A program made the position numbers and the translations under genes. Positions 1-9,654 of a stretch of 30,926 bases of DNA are shown one piece after another (within the stretch, counting starts at the first letter, position 1; each line of letters starts with the position of its first letter). Origin of the DNA: Schoenoplectus triqueter (lineage: Eukaryota > Streptophyta > Magnoliopsida > Poales > Cyperaceae); assembly GCA_964058805.1 (NCBI GenBank), contig CAXKVV010000215.1:1-30926 (forward strand), read 5' to 3'. Under the pieces are notes generated by a model. That model had not been told where the DNA came from and made no database searches. It saw only the letters and a program-made list of their open reading frames with translations.

Positions 1-557
1 ATCGATAATATCCCTTTTCTTAGTTTTCTATGATTTCTTCTCCTTTAATTTCTTAAAACCTTTGTAATATTTGGATTATTGCCTTTATTTTTTTTGTACA
101 TATAGCAAGAGAATTCGGTTTTCCATCCCGTCATTCCTCTTGTCAGTACTATGTTAAGAAGGATCACTAATTTGGTTTAAGTTGTACAACTTGTATTACA
201 ACTTTTACCTTTGTAATCAGTAAAAAAAGGCTTTCTGATCAGCAAGGAATATCAGTAATATAATGCAACACAAATTACATCAGTAAGACAATAACCCAAC
301 TATTTTTAATCATACATCGCACTTCTATCTTGCTGGCGTATTGTGATAAATGTTGAAGTTCTTTATAGTACAACATCTGGAGGCAAATTATAGTAGCCTA
401 CATGTATTTTTGTGGATGGTATTTATCATATTAGTTATGTTGAGGTAATTGGTCATGATCACTCATCTATTGTGAGTGCTTATGGTTGGTCATACAGTTT
501 TGCAACCTATCTGATTCTCATTCCACACTATCCTTTTATAGGTCTGCACCCTAAACC
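1..557. other. Intergenic, no gene seen
   Basis: AT-rich DNA with frequent stops in all frames. The open stretch at 412-594 has no resemblance to a protein family I recognise and ends just past the start of the F-box relic, so I treat it as chance. Part of it may be the former promoter or leader of that relic. No repeat or RNA gene is visible. Confidence 0.6.
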
Positions 558-1432
558 ATGGCAGAGAAAGATTGGTATATTCCTCCTGAAATAATTTTCA
601 CGTACCTTCCTGGCAGTTCCCTAATAAAATTTCAAAACCTTATCCAAGAGCTCCCGATCCATGAATAGAAGACATTACTTTATTGAATCGCAACTGAATC
701 ATGCCTCTAGCTCCATCAAGCCTCCCATAGTCCTCTTGTTCTACTGAAATCACATCTCCTTGGTCGAAACCAAAACTTGGACTGTCACTAATGAGCTCCC
801 GCTAAACCCTTCTAAAAAGCTACTTAAGATTTGGTGGGTTAATGGTTTAATTTGCCTCTATGATGGCTACAGCAGGGTCGTTTCATTCATTAACCCGACC
901 ACTAGAGAGTTCTTGACACTACCGAGGCCATCCAATTAGTTATAGTATTTCTTGTTTTCCTACACCATAAGGTTTGTATCTTCGTCCAAGGAATATAAGT
1001 TGTATATCTATGCATGGAGGAAGGTGGACTGCATTTAGAGGTGTGCTGCCTTGGGGACAAGTCACGGAGACAAGTATCAATTGGTAATTGCCCTGTTTCA
1101 CAATTTAATGGAGATCGGTCCACTGTGGCGTTCTCTCTCATGATGCTTTGTTTTGACTGGGTTTTGATTCGAATAATTTACTGATGTTTGATGGGAAAAA
1201 GTGATTTTAGTCGAAAGATGATGCTTATGGTGCCGAGATACTCATATATGATTCCATTGTTTATAATTGGTGAGTGGATTTTGGTACAGGATCGGTGCTT
1301 TGATGCAGGGTTGTATTATTATGACTTGTCAAACAGTAGTTGTGAAAAAGTCTTTGTGGCTGATTCTGATTTTTGTTACTCAGCTCATCCTCATATTGAT
1401 AGCCTGGTTAGTTTTGAAGGAAGAGCACCCTA
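558..1432 (+). pseudogene. F-box / F-box-associated (FBA) protein relic
   Basis: The family acts as the substrate-recognition subunit of SCF ubiquitin ligases. An ATG at 558 opens a reading frame with an F-box-like start (MAEKDWYIPPEIIFTYLPGS, then SLIKF) that stops at 666. A frame shifted by +1 continues from about 685 with SQLNHASSS, a stop near 746, then the hallmark FBA stretch VNGLICLYDGYSRVVSFINP and TTREFLTLPRP, ending at a stop near 939. Further family-like pieces follow in other frames: VSIGNCPVSQFNGDRSTVAF at about 1065-1130, and GLYYYDLSN ... HIDSLVSFEG up to 1432. The order matches an intact F-box plus FBA protein, but at least two frameshifts and several stops break it, so no functional product is expected. 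F-box genes form large, fast-turning plant families in which such relics are common. Exact subfamily is not determinable. Confidence 0.8.
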
Positions 1433-2556
1433 GGTTTTGTTTAGGGATAAATTTAGTGCATTCCTGCCTGATGTGATAGTACCCGTGTATGTAGCTTGAA
1501 CTGGTATATGCTGGCTAGCATTGTCATGTTCATATGTAATTTACTTGTTAAAGCTTAAGTTCTGTGTTGCAGTTGTGAGACGAGAGTCAGTCTATTAAGG
1601 TGTTAGATGCGTCTCTTTTTTAATATGTTTACATTTAGTCGAGTGATGCGTCTCTTTTTAATGTGTGTACATTTAATCCAGGTGATGTGTCTCTTTTTAA
1701 TATGTTTACATTTAGTCAAGTGCTTCGATTTGTTTTATTTAATTATTATTATTTTCTTGAGGTAAATAGGCAAGTGATTATTTTAATTTTTTTTTAAATA
1801 AAGAAAAGTGCCACAAGGGTTTGAATCCCCCGGCTTTTGGAAAATAACCCAAACATTTAATTAGTAGGCCAACCCACATGCTTAAATGCTTCATTTTGAT
1901 ACATCCCTAGTAGGTTCCTTCTGTTGACGTCAATTAGTCTAGAAGCCAGTAGTGTTCCAGTCATTTATTTCCTCTGAACTGGCTGAATAATTTTCTTTTC
2001 ATTCATGATAGTTTCTAGATTCATTTGTGAATTTTTCTTTTGCTTTACAAAATTGTAATCATTGTATTTTCTATTTTCATTAATCAAAGTTAACAAAACA
2101 TGAAAAAATAATTTGTAATTTGAAGAAGCATTGTATTCTTGACAGCATAAGTTGGGAAAAAAAATTGTGATAAGCTTACAATAAGACATCCAGAAATATT
2201 GTTCCTCACAATAAGGATAGTGCATTATTCACTTGAAATAATATTTGGCGCTAGAATTTGAAGCACAAAACTTAGTGACCCAAGTCTTCCTGGATTTTCA
2301 GGTCCAAATGGCATGCATGGTATCTTGTAACAAAAATTCAAGCAGGTCAGTGGAGGGTTGGAATCCCAGACTAAGCCTTGCTCCTAAAAGCAGCAAAATT
2401 ACTAAGCAGCCAACAACACCGAAATTAATTGTACAAAAAGAAAATATTGAATATACATCAGAATATATCAAAACTACACACATTCAAACAGAACAAATAA
2501 ATCAATCATGAAAACCAAAGAAAAAGAAACTAATACAACAACTGGTAAGTAAACGA
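1433..2556. other. Intergenic with 3' flank of the tetraspanin gene
   Basis: No coding sequence is supportable. The stretch holds a 39-bp tandem repeat (listed separately), A/T homopolymer runs near 1740-1800, and, toward 2230-2556, the probable 3' UTR and downstream region of the minus-strand tetraspanin. Open frames at 1965-2225 (-) and 2245-2511 (+) are low-complexity and show no family features. Confidence 0.55.
1606..1722. repeat. 39-bp tandem repeat, 3 copies
   Basis: Three head-to-tail copies begin at 1606, 1645 and 1684. Each starts with gatgcgtctcttttt or gatgtgtctcttttt and ends in acattta plus a short variable tail. Copies differ by a few substitutions. It lies just downstream of the F-box relic and encodes nothing visible. 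Confidence 0.85.
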
Positions 2557-3727
2557 TCAACGATAACCATAGAACTGCCTTTTGTAACTGTTGCTTCGGT
2601 TATTCCTCATGGCGCAGCACCCAATGGTGTAAATGAGAGCAAAGAAAACAATGAGGCCTGCATTGAAAATGGCAATTTGCTTCCATTTAGTCTTCAGGGT
2701 TGCAAGGACACCAGCCTTGCATGAATTGCAGTTATAGCACAACTTCTCTTGATCGTTGCTCCACGCCTTGCAATCTGCATCAGCTGATTTTATTCTGGAT
2801 TTTGGTGCTTCCCAGTAGGTTGCATTCACATAATCATAACCACAGTATGTCGGAGGTTTGCAACAGCCAGACTGCATTATCATGAAGATCTATCAAATTT
2901 CAGTACTTACTTTTCTGTAATGATCACAAACCAAGAATTCAATAATGTTTAGGTTGAAAATAACCACAAATCAACAGAGAAAGCTAAGAATTTCAATGAG
3001 GTGATTAAATTTATACGAGCAGCTACAAATAATACTGGTGTTAAAATCTTGTTGGTAATTTTGTGCCCAGAAAGGTACACAGAAGAATTAAAATAGTACA
3101 AATATCAGATTTGAATACGCTTATAATTAACTGGCAAAATCACCATTTTTTAAGAAAAAAGTAAATTCTGGTTGTTTCTGCTTGTGTTATAACAAACAAA
3201 CAAACAAACAAAAAAAAATCTACCTGAGTAGGCGAAAGGTTTTTCTTGTAAAACTCATTAGCGCTCATCAACTCCTTTTCTGTGAAACCATGGCAAACCT
3301 TTGCGCTCTTCAGGCAGCTCTCGATCTTAGACCATGTTCTGTAATTTCCAACCTGTTTCTGAAGCCAGCCAGAATAATCCCCGAGCTGATATTCCTTATA
3401 CCCACGACCTGATACAGCATCTCCAACCCCCTTGTTTGTCACGATAAACACGAAAACTGTCAAAAAGAGCATCACCAGGATCAACAAAAACATGATGAAG
3501 AGGTATATCCAAAGAAAAAAGGAGACGCCGCAGCATGAGCCCATAATTCCCAAAAGAGAGATGACAAGTAGGATGAAGCCGATAATTAACACGGGCCACG
3601 TGAGAAATTTCTCACAGTCTGAATTTGACTGCAGCGAGAAATAGGTGCCGACACCAATCACCACAAGAGAAACTAAGACGATGAGGATATTCAATATAGT
3701 TATTAAGCCGTTGCTTATACGAGCCAT
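2557..3727 (-). CDS. Tetraspanin (plant TET7/8/9-like)
   Basis: Four-pass membrane scaffold protein that organises membrane microdomains; relatives in this plant clade mark extracellular vesicles. Two exons: 3727-3224 (168 codons, ATG at 3727) and 2871-2557 (104 codons plus stop), joined in phase 0 by a GT-AG intron of 352 bp. The predicted product is 272 residues, the usual length for the family. Hydrophobic segments lie at about 8-30, 45-66, 70-97 and 233-255. The large extracellular loop between the third and fourth carries the plant GCCK motif at 170-173, other loop cysteines at 138, 145, 178, 202, 213, 216 and 219, and an N-glycosylation sequon at 184-186. GSCC follows TM2. The short tail ends YGYR. 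The first frame runs through the donor into the intron, so the join rests on the gcag acceptor before TCT-GGC-TGT, which restores SGCCKPP. No defect is visible. Assignment to one Arabidopsis orthologue is not attempted. Confidence 0.95.
2872..3223 (-). other. Intron of the tetraspanin gene
   Basis: Bounded on the minus strand by GTAGAT (donor, just after the CAG codon for Q168) and GCAG (acceptor). It contains an (AAAC)n / poly-A tract at about 3191-3218, close to the donor. Confidence 0.85.
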
Positions 3728-4171
3728 TGATTATGATTCAATCTTCTCCTCTTTGATTATTTCTCTTTTGAAATAGAGGGGTTAAATGGAAGAGAAAAAG
3801 GAGGGAATAGGTCTTTCTTTGAGTGTATTTTTTCCCCTTTCTTTCTTCTCAACGTTCTCTTTTCTTTTTCTTCTTTTTAATCAAAGGACATGAAATGAGG
3901 GAGTGAATAGTATTAGTGAAGGTATGAATAGGTTTGAGGTGGGTGTTTCTATTTTAAGAAATTTCGTAGGATCGTTACAAGTTAAGTTTTGAGTAGTAGT
4001 CGTCGCATCCGTAGTTACCTGAACTGTAAACAGCGTTTTGTCTCTTTGGGGAGGGATTTCATGTGATCCAAAAATAATAATATACCATGTAATTAACTTG
4101 TGGTTTTAAATTATATTTATCTCATTCTAAGATAGAGATTATATATGCCATCTCAAAATACAGATTGTTTT
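3728..4171 (-). promoter_or_regulatory. Probable 5' UTR and promoter of the tetraspanin
   Basis: This is the sequence upstream of the minus-strand start. On the plus strand 3770-3890 is a run of pyrimidine-rich tracts (tttttccccttt, ctttcttctc), that is, GA-rich on the sense strand, common in plant leaders and core promoters. No convincing TATA box or named cis element is seen; the placement is positional inference. Confidence 0.35.
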
Positions 4172-4390
4172 TAGTAAATAAAAAATATAGCAAAATAGTC
4201 AAAATCCCCGTCACTTTTGCTGTACCAGCTTGGCCTGAGTTTTGAACTTGGGTCCGAGGCCTTGGACCGAGTTCAAAACTCGGGTCCGACCGAGATTTTT
4301 TTTCTTTCTATTTAGTTATTATTTTTAACCGATTTTAATAGTTTATTTAGTTTGTTTATTATGTTTAAATATTTATTTATTAATTTAACT
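4172..4390 (+). repeat. Left terminal inverted repeat
   Basis: Matches the reverse complement of 5404-5623 along its length with scattered substitutions and small indels. Homology reaches the AT-rich gtttattatgtttaaatatt block and fades after the taatttaact at 4381-4390. Confidence 0.8.
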
Positions 4391-4912
4391 CAGATTTTAA
4401 TATAACAACGGTTTTTAATTAATAACCGTCATTAAAGATAATTTTAATTTTTTAAAAAAAATAGTTATAACGTTCTTTATGAAGTCATATTGATATATGG
4501 AGTTAACAATCAATAGAGACAAAATAATTAGATAAGAATGTATGTTATTGTATATTATTCACTCATTCAATAACTAATATAAATAATATAATTATACATC
4601 AAATAATAAAAATATTTACTCAATAATACATATATACATCACACTCATATAATAATATAAAAAAATATACAATTTCTATGAAAAAAATCTAAAGAAAGAA
4701 ATGAAACAAGAGAATTTAAAATTTCAAATGTATTTTTGAGTTTGAATACGATGTTTTTTGGCCCCGAAAATGGCGGAAATGGCAATCTCCATTAGTCCTA
4801 TATATCTCGTCGTAAGCTTTTCGTGGCCGCATAGCACGTCTCAATCAGAATTTTCTATCAAAAGTTATGGCCGTTTGAATTTGAGATGGTCGAATTTCAG
4901 TTTTTATTTATT

Positions 4913-4966
4913 CTCCCTCTCTTCTTTCTTTCTTATTTCTCTCTCTCTCTTTCTCTCTCTCTCACC
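4913..4966. repeat. CT-rich microsatellite
   Basis: An imperfect run of ct and ttct units inside the TIR element. It accounts for the low-complexity Ser/Leu/Phe (plus strand) and Arg/Glu (minus strand) open frames here, neither of which is a gene. Confidence 0.8.
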
Positions 4967-5403
4967 TCTCTTATTATATATGAATATATGAAAAGGGTTG
5001 ATAATTCATGATATTTCAGTTTTTGAATTTTAATTTTTGAATCGTTGGTTTGGGTGTTGTATAAGATCATTTCTGTTGTAGTGATAACATGAACTAACAT
5101 ACTCAGTGTTAATATTTTCAAAAATATATTTTAATTATTATAACATTGTCTTTTATTGTTATTTCGCATAATAAAATGATTAAATAAATATTTAAAAATA
5201 AACTAAACTAAAAATAAATATTTTAAACATAATAAACAAACTAATAAAACTTATTAAAAAATAAATTCTTAATGACTTTAATTACATAATTACACGTAAC
5301 AAGATAATTAAATAAATATTCTAAAATAAGCTAAATTAAAAAAATAAAAAATAAATAAACTATTAAAACCTATTAAAATAAATATTAAAATTCATAAAAA
5401 ATA

Positions 5404-5623
5404 AGTTAAATTAAAAAACAAATATTTAAACATAATAAACAAATTAATTAAACTATTAAAACCTATTAAAAATAATAACTAAACAAACAGAAAAAAAAAC
5501 TCGGCCGGACCCAAATTTTGAACTCAGTCCAAGGCCTCGGACCCGAGTTCAAAACTTTGACCAGGCTGGTATCACAAAAGTAGCGGAGATTTTGGCTATT
5601 TTGCTATATTTTTTTATTTACTA
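5404..5623 (-). repeat. Right terminal inverted repeat
   Basis: Inverted partner of 4172-4390. Parts of its inner half recur as imperfect direct repeats just inside the element (about 5183-5262 and 5312-5400; shared words aaacataataaacaaa and actattaaaacctattaaaa), suggesting slippage or unequal exchange within the arm. Confidence 0.8.
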
Positions 5624-6290
5624 GATAAAATCTGCTCAAAATAACTTAGACAATAACGGTAATTAAATAAGGAATCTGATCGGGCAATCTCAATTAATTC
5701 GCTCATATATACATGCAGGATGTAGCCTGTACGACTGCCATTTTGATTCTGTATTTCTTTTTGTTATGTGCATGCACATTACATTGGTATATTTTGTTGA
5801 AATGAGATTAAAGAAGGCGTTTTGACGGCCTCTGCACAAAAAAAAAAAAAAAAATCAAACAGACACGGACATCAATTAATTAATTTTCAATATAAATCAC
5901 AACTTTCAATGTGAATGCATTTTTTTCTGAATATGCTAAAATTATTTTCTTCTACAAGAAATCGTTTGGCTGTCCGTTTCATTTAAAGATTTGCAGAGAA
6001 TTATTTTCCTAGGAAAACATAAAGTGAGGTTTTCCCAATAATTATTTTCACCAAGCGTACAAGGCTCATGGTATCATGCGTTTAGTTCAGTGTCAATAAC
6101 TAGTATTTCTATCCACTATTATCAGGTTATGATCATGTATATCCAATTATCCATCATCAGCTTATATAATACATCTTATATGTCCCGGAACTCTCAATTG
6201 AATTGCTAAATAAATTCAGCTTTCTGGACCCATCTAAAATCAAATATTTTTAAGGGGATATAACAAAAGTTCCTGAGGTGATCACTGACA
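5624..6290. other. Intergenic, no gene seen
   Basis: AT-rich sequence with a pure A run at about 5839-5855. No coding, RNA or repeat structure that I can support. Confidence 0.6.
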
Positions 6291-6723
6291 AGTGACAACA
6301 GGGGCGGATCCACAGTTCCCCGGGGGGCAGCGGCTCCCTTAGATTTTGAAAAACAGTGTTTTTCGATAGTTTACCTTTCTGGAAATTTTTTTGGCCCCCC
6401 TGAATTGTCTGATTAATTTTATTGAGAAAAAAAATATTTAATATCATATATAATGAAATAATTTTGCAAAGATATCAAAATATAAAATTTTATAGATAAA
6501 AATTTTCTTCATCAACTTCATTATCTATTACTTTGAGCTTTATTTTATTATTATTTTTAATATATAAAATGTTATTATTCTAATAAATTTTTTATTAGAT
6601 AAAAATATATATTAAATAATTATTTTTTTATTTAATATTCAATTAATTAATAAATTTAAACTCAATAATCTATTACAATCCGATATTTGCTTCCTACTAA
6701 AATCGTGCGTCCGTCAGTGACAA
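6291..6723. mobile_element. Short hAT-like non-autonomous element with 8-bp target duplication
   Basis: A left end caggggcggatcc begins at 6299, the typical start of plant hAT elements. It is directly preceded by agtgacaa (6291-6298), and the same eight bases recur at 6716-6723, right after a right end reading gcgtccgtc. Eight base pairs is the hAT duplication size. The right end is only a partial inverted match to the left (ggcgga against gacgga), so the last few terminal bases may be eroded, or the true end may be at 6719 (tccgtcagtg), in which case the duplication would be coincidental. The interior of about 415 bp is AT-rich and non-coding. Confidence 0.55.
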
Positions 6724-6938
6724 ATGACTACCGCCTACCGATCAATGGGTAAAACGGTCAATAAATTTATTGAACTCTGACTGGCGCACCTGGTTCCGGC
6801 GTCTTACCCCCAAAGGCCCAAAGTGTCGCATAAACCCCCAACCTCTCTCCTCTGCTCTCCTCCCCTCTTGTTCTTTCCTCTTTCACGCTTCCTGTTACCG
6901 CTCGCTCAGCTTCTCTGCTAGGATTCGCAATCATTGCC
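6724..6938 (+). promoter_or_regulatory. Promoter and 5' UTR of the HSBP-like gene
   Basis: A site II-type element ggccca (reverse of TGGGCC, bound by TCP factors in plant housekeeping promoters) lies at 6815-6820. A pyrimidine-rich leader at about 6841-6895 precedes the ATG at 6939. No TATA box is evident. The site II motif is short and could occur by chance. The hAT-like insertion ends about 215 bp upstream of the ATG. Confidence 0.4.
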
Positions 6939-8727
6939 ATGGAAGTCGACGCGAAGCCAAATCTCAATGCCGAGGTGAGTAAACCTAGCTTCTTGTCTTT
7001 TTTCTTCTCTCCGAACCAGATCTCTAGATCCATTTTTAAGCCTTACCAGTTATAAGCGAAAATTCCTTCTCTGTTAGCTTTCTTCGAACTGTTCGAGGTT
7101 CACGGTTCTACTGTAGCTTTAAAGCATATGGTTATTGGTGTAATGGTATGATCGCAAGTTGGTGATTTTGTTATTTCGTTGTTTTCTCGTAGTTAGTTTG
7201 TGGATTTTGAATTTTATAGGCTAATCCGGATGCGGAGAATTCAAATCAGACAGCTGATGACGTGACCGACTTTGTAAGTTCATGGCGTTAGCAAATTAAT
7301 GCAAAACTTTTCTGAGTAAATTCTATTTTTGATGTTATGGCCTTGCATATTGGTCTCGACTTTGAATTAGGTTCTTAGGTTACTTTAAAACGGGGAAATT
7401 TTCTTGCCTAGCCTTGCCAGCCTAAAAATATTTGTACTTCAAAGTAGGTGGAGGGGTTCTTCTAGATATTTTGCCAAAACTACATTCAATCCCTCTTTTG
7501 TACTGGTGGAAGGATTATTTGAGTATTCATACAAGGAAATATTGTGAGAAAGTGGGTATTGGATTTCTGAGTTTGCCAATGTAGACAAGGTATTAAAGGG
7601 GTAAGAAATTTGTCACTAATTTTGCCATTAATCACCTCTCAACTAGCATCATAGTCTCAAGAGCTTTAATTGCAGTTTCCAAAAATACAGGAATTCACTT
7701 TTGGTTTAATTTAGGGGTTGTTCTGGAAGCTTTTGAAAAACGTATGTTTTTATTTTTATTTTTATTAACTGTGCTTCTTTTCTCCTCCTCAGGTGAAAGA
7801 TCTTCTTCGGAAAATGGTAAATATTTTTATAGATTGATCTTGCTTTGTTATTTTTATCTGTAAAAATCACTGATGAAAATGAATAAATGAATTTTCAGAG
7901 TTGCAATTTTGAGACGCTGGCTGCTGACATACTTTCAAGGAATATCCTTTGAACCGTCCATAATTATTGCTATAGTTTTATATTTACATATACATTTCCA
8001 CTCTCATGAAAGCATCTTCTACTGTTTTGTCTTACCAAAATATCAGCGTCTAAGAAAGAGACATGGTAGCACTGTAGGCACAGTACGGACATGGCACACT
8101 ATCTGAGTCAGGTTTAGCTTACATAATACTGAGTGTGGCAGTATGTTAATATTTGGTACAGTCAGATGTTATATTGTTTTTTTTCTTAACAAATTCTAAC
8201 TAGATGGAGTAGGGAAGAGAGTTAATGAAATTGAAAATTGCCTAAATTCTATAAGAGCTGAGGCAGAAACACAAAATCCAATCAAGCCCATTTCTAATGA
8301 GCTCAAACCTGAAAGCGATGAGGTGAAACCGGAAAGTGAAGAGCAGGAACCCGAACATGCTGAGCCCAAACCTGAAAGCGATGAGCTCATACCTGAAAGT
8401 GATGAGCTCATACCCGAAAGCGACGAGCCCATACCCGAAAGCGACGAGCCCAGACCCGAAAGCGACGAGCCCAGACCCGAAAGCAATGAGCCCAATCCCG
8501 AAAGCGATGAGCCCAAACCCGAAAGCGATGAGCCCAAACCCGAAAGTGGCAGGCCCAATCCTGAAGCTGATGTGCCTGACATTGAATCTGACAAAACCAG
8601 GCATGACTCTGATGAACCCATGCCTGACTGTGATGAACACATGCCTGACTCTGAAGATCCCAAACCCGACTCTGATGTGCCCATGACCAGCTGTGAAGTG
8701 CCCCAGCTTGATCCTGCTTCTGTTTGA
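6939..8727 (+). CDS. HSBP-type coiled-coil protein with long acidic heptad tail
   Basis: Resembles heat shock factor-binding protein, a small trimeric coiled coil that in plants and animals binds heat shock factors and lowers their activity. Five exons: 6939-6974, 7220-7273, 7793-7816, 7899-7941 and 8201-8727 (684 nt, 227 residues). The first three introns are GT-AG. The fourth (7942-8200) is U12 AT-AC; only this join keeps the frame and restores the family's R-I-D core. HSBP core, residues 24-75: TADDVTDFVKDLLRKM, then SCNFETLAADILSRIDG, then VNEIENCLNSIRAE, aligning without gaps to the plant HSBP pattern. The family's usual MSD is replaced by LAA, so this is a diverged member. Plant HSBPs are about 80-90 residues; here residues 89-221 add 19 acidic heptads (consensus PESDEPK). 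Function in HSF control is inferred from the coiled coil only. The tail's role is unknown, and expression would confirm that it is an active gene. Confidence 0.8.
7942..8200 (+). other. U12-type AT-AC intron in the HSBP-like gene
   Basis: The 5' splice site is atatccttt at 7942-7950, a complete match to the U12 AT-AC consensus. A branch-site-like tttcttaac lies at 8182-8190 (consensus TTCCTTRAY, one mismatch), and the intron ends in AC at 8199-8200, about 11 nt past the branch adenosine, within the tight spacing the minor spliceosome needs. No GT donor is available near 7940. Reading through the intron gives a stop after three codons (7950-7952). Confidence 0.88.
8308..8706 (+). repeat. 21-bp coding minisatellite: 19 acidic heptads
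   Basis: Nineteen 7-residue units run without a phase break over residues 89-221. Units in the middle (about 8371-8538) are nearly identical at DNA level (cccgaaagcgacgag plus six variable bases); outer units are more diverged (for example PDSDVPM, TSCEVPQ). This points to expansion from the centre. Composition is rich in Glu, Asp, Pro and Ser, so the tail should be disordered and strongly negative. Confidence 0.92.
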
Positions 8728-9654
8728 GTTTTTATTGATGTATACTAGTGTAGAACTATCTGATCATAGGAGCCCTTTCATAGTTCATATACTAGTATTT
8801 TTCGTGGGTTCTTTGAACTCCATCTGTTTAAACTGCTAGCCAGTTAAATGGGTTGCATCAACTATAGATGCATATTGGTCGTTTGTTGGGTATTCCAATT
8901 CTAATTGCCCATATTCTAAGTTTCCAGTCATTCAAAGCTTGTTTTTAGGTTTACAGAAGTAATTGCCAATTAAATTTCTTTGATGAGTAGGCAATTTTTC
9001 TGGTCCATGAAATAATCACGCTGATACACCTCTGCGTGTATATAAATTCTTCACTGCCTTGCACGTAGGATGGGTGTCGTTAAGTTAGGATAAGGGCTGA
9101 ATGGTGAATCTAAGGAATTGAAGATTATCAGAACAGAATATATATTGGAAAGAGGGTAGAAATGTAGAATGCGAAAATATGAAAAAAGTCATTTTGGTCA
9201 AAGTCCTCCAACGAATTGATGAATTGACAAATTAGAACTTTAGTTTTGGGCAGACAAGATATTTTCGGGAAGAAACTGAAATAACTCGTATCCCCGTTTC
9301 TTCAAGTGGAAGACGAGGAGATGTACAAGATGTCAGTCGATATTTCTATAAAGAGTGATAGCAGAAATTAAATCAAGAGAGAGGAGAAGACGTAGATAGA
9401 AAGATCAGAACGCTCTGCATCTTAACATGTTTTTTTTATTTTTTTCTTTCCCACCGCTTGAAACAAAAGAAAACAGAGACGACGCTGGCAAACCAAACAT
9501 GAAACGACAATATTACCAGACATATTGCCATCACCATACAAAGCACTTGCAATAAACGTTTTCTATCAAAATTATTGCACATGGTTTCATCTACACTAAT
9601 TGAATAATCCAATTAAAAAAACACTAAGAATATATCTAGCAGTTGTTCTCAACT
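8728..9654. other. Intergenic, 3' flanks of convergent genes
   Basis: Starts with the probable 3' UTR of the HSBP-like gene and ends near the former 3' end of the minus-strand importin relic. No coding pattern, RNA gene or repeat is recognisable. Confidence 0.55.

Larger units (their letters stand above)
4172..5623. mobile_element. Non-autonomous DNA element with ~220-bp terminal inverted repeats
   Basis: The two ends are long inverted copies of each other: 4172-4390 and 5404-5623. Both begin, read inward, with tagtaaataaaaaa and tatagcaaaatag, and both contain the GC-richer block gggtccgaggccttgga flanked by gagttcaaaa. The interior carries no transposase. It holds a unique stretch at about 4740-4900, a CT microsatellite, and on the right side tandemly repeated pieces of the inverted repeat. 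Long TIRs and lack of coding fit a Mutator-like or foldback-type element, but I find no clean 9-bp target duplication (left flank gattgtttt, right flank gataaaatc), so the superfamily is open. Confidence 0.8.

Noticed and set aside
546..556. caccctaaacc as telomere-type repeat
   Set aside because: Single occurrence, no tandem CCCTAAA; chance match.
902..1141. Minus-strand 79-residue open frame
   Set aside because: Antisense to F-box-associated sequence on the plus strand; no family resemblance.
1815..1835. gggtttgaatcccc, like a tRNA T-loop / B box
   Set aside because: No acceptor, D or anticodon arms around it fit a tRNA. At most an old SINE-like or tRNA-derived scrap.
3182..3644. Plus-strand and alternate minus-strand frames across the tetraspanin first exon
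   Set aside because: Antisense or out-of-frame shadows of a clearly coding exon.
4758..5121. Open frames on both strands inside the TIR element
   Set aside because: Much of their length is CT-repeat or AT-rich low complexity, with no transposase or other domain.
7909..8106. 65-residue plus-strand open frame
   Set aside because: It starts within exon 4 of the HSBP-like gene in another frame and runs through the U12 intron; no family features.
8201..8206. GT-AG acceptor ctag before atggag at 8204 for the last HSBP-like exon
   Set aside because: No GT donor exists near the end of exon 4, and a start at 8204 does not give the required Ile codon. The AC acceptor at 8200 does.
8196..8684. Ser/Gly/Leu-rich minus-strand open frame (and a second one at 8242-8640, and a plus-strand one at 8336-8686) over the repeat
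   Set aside because: These are shadows of the 21-bp coding repeat: any frame that avoids stops in one unit avoids them in all. The 8323-8727 frame is the one that joins to the HSBP coiled coil.
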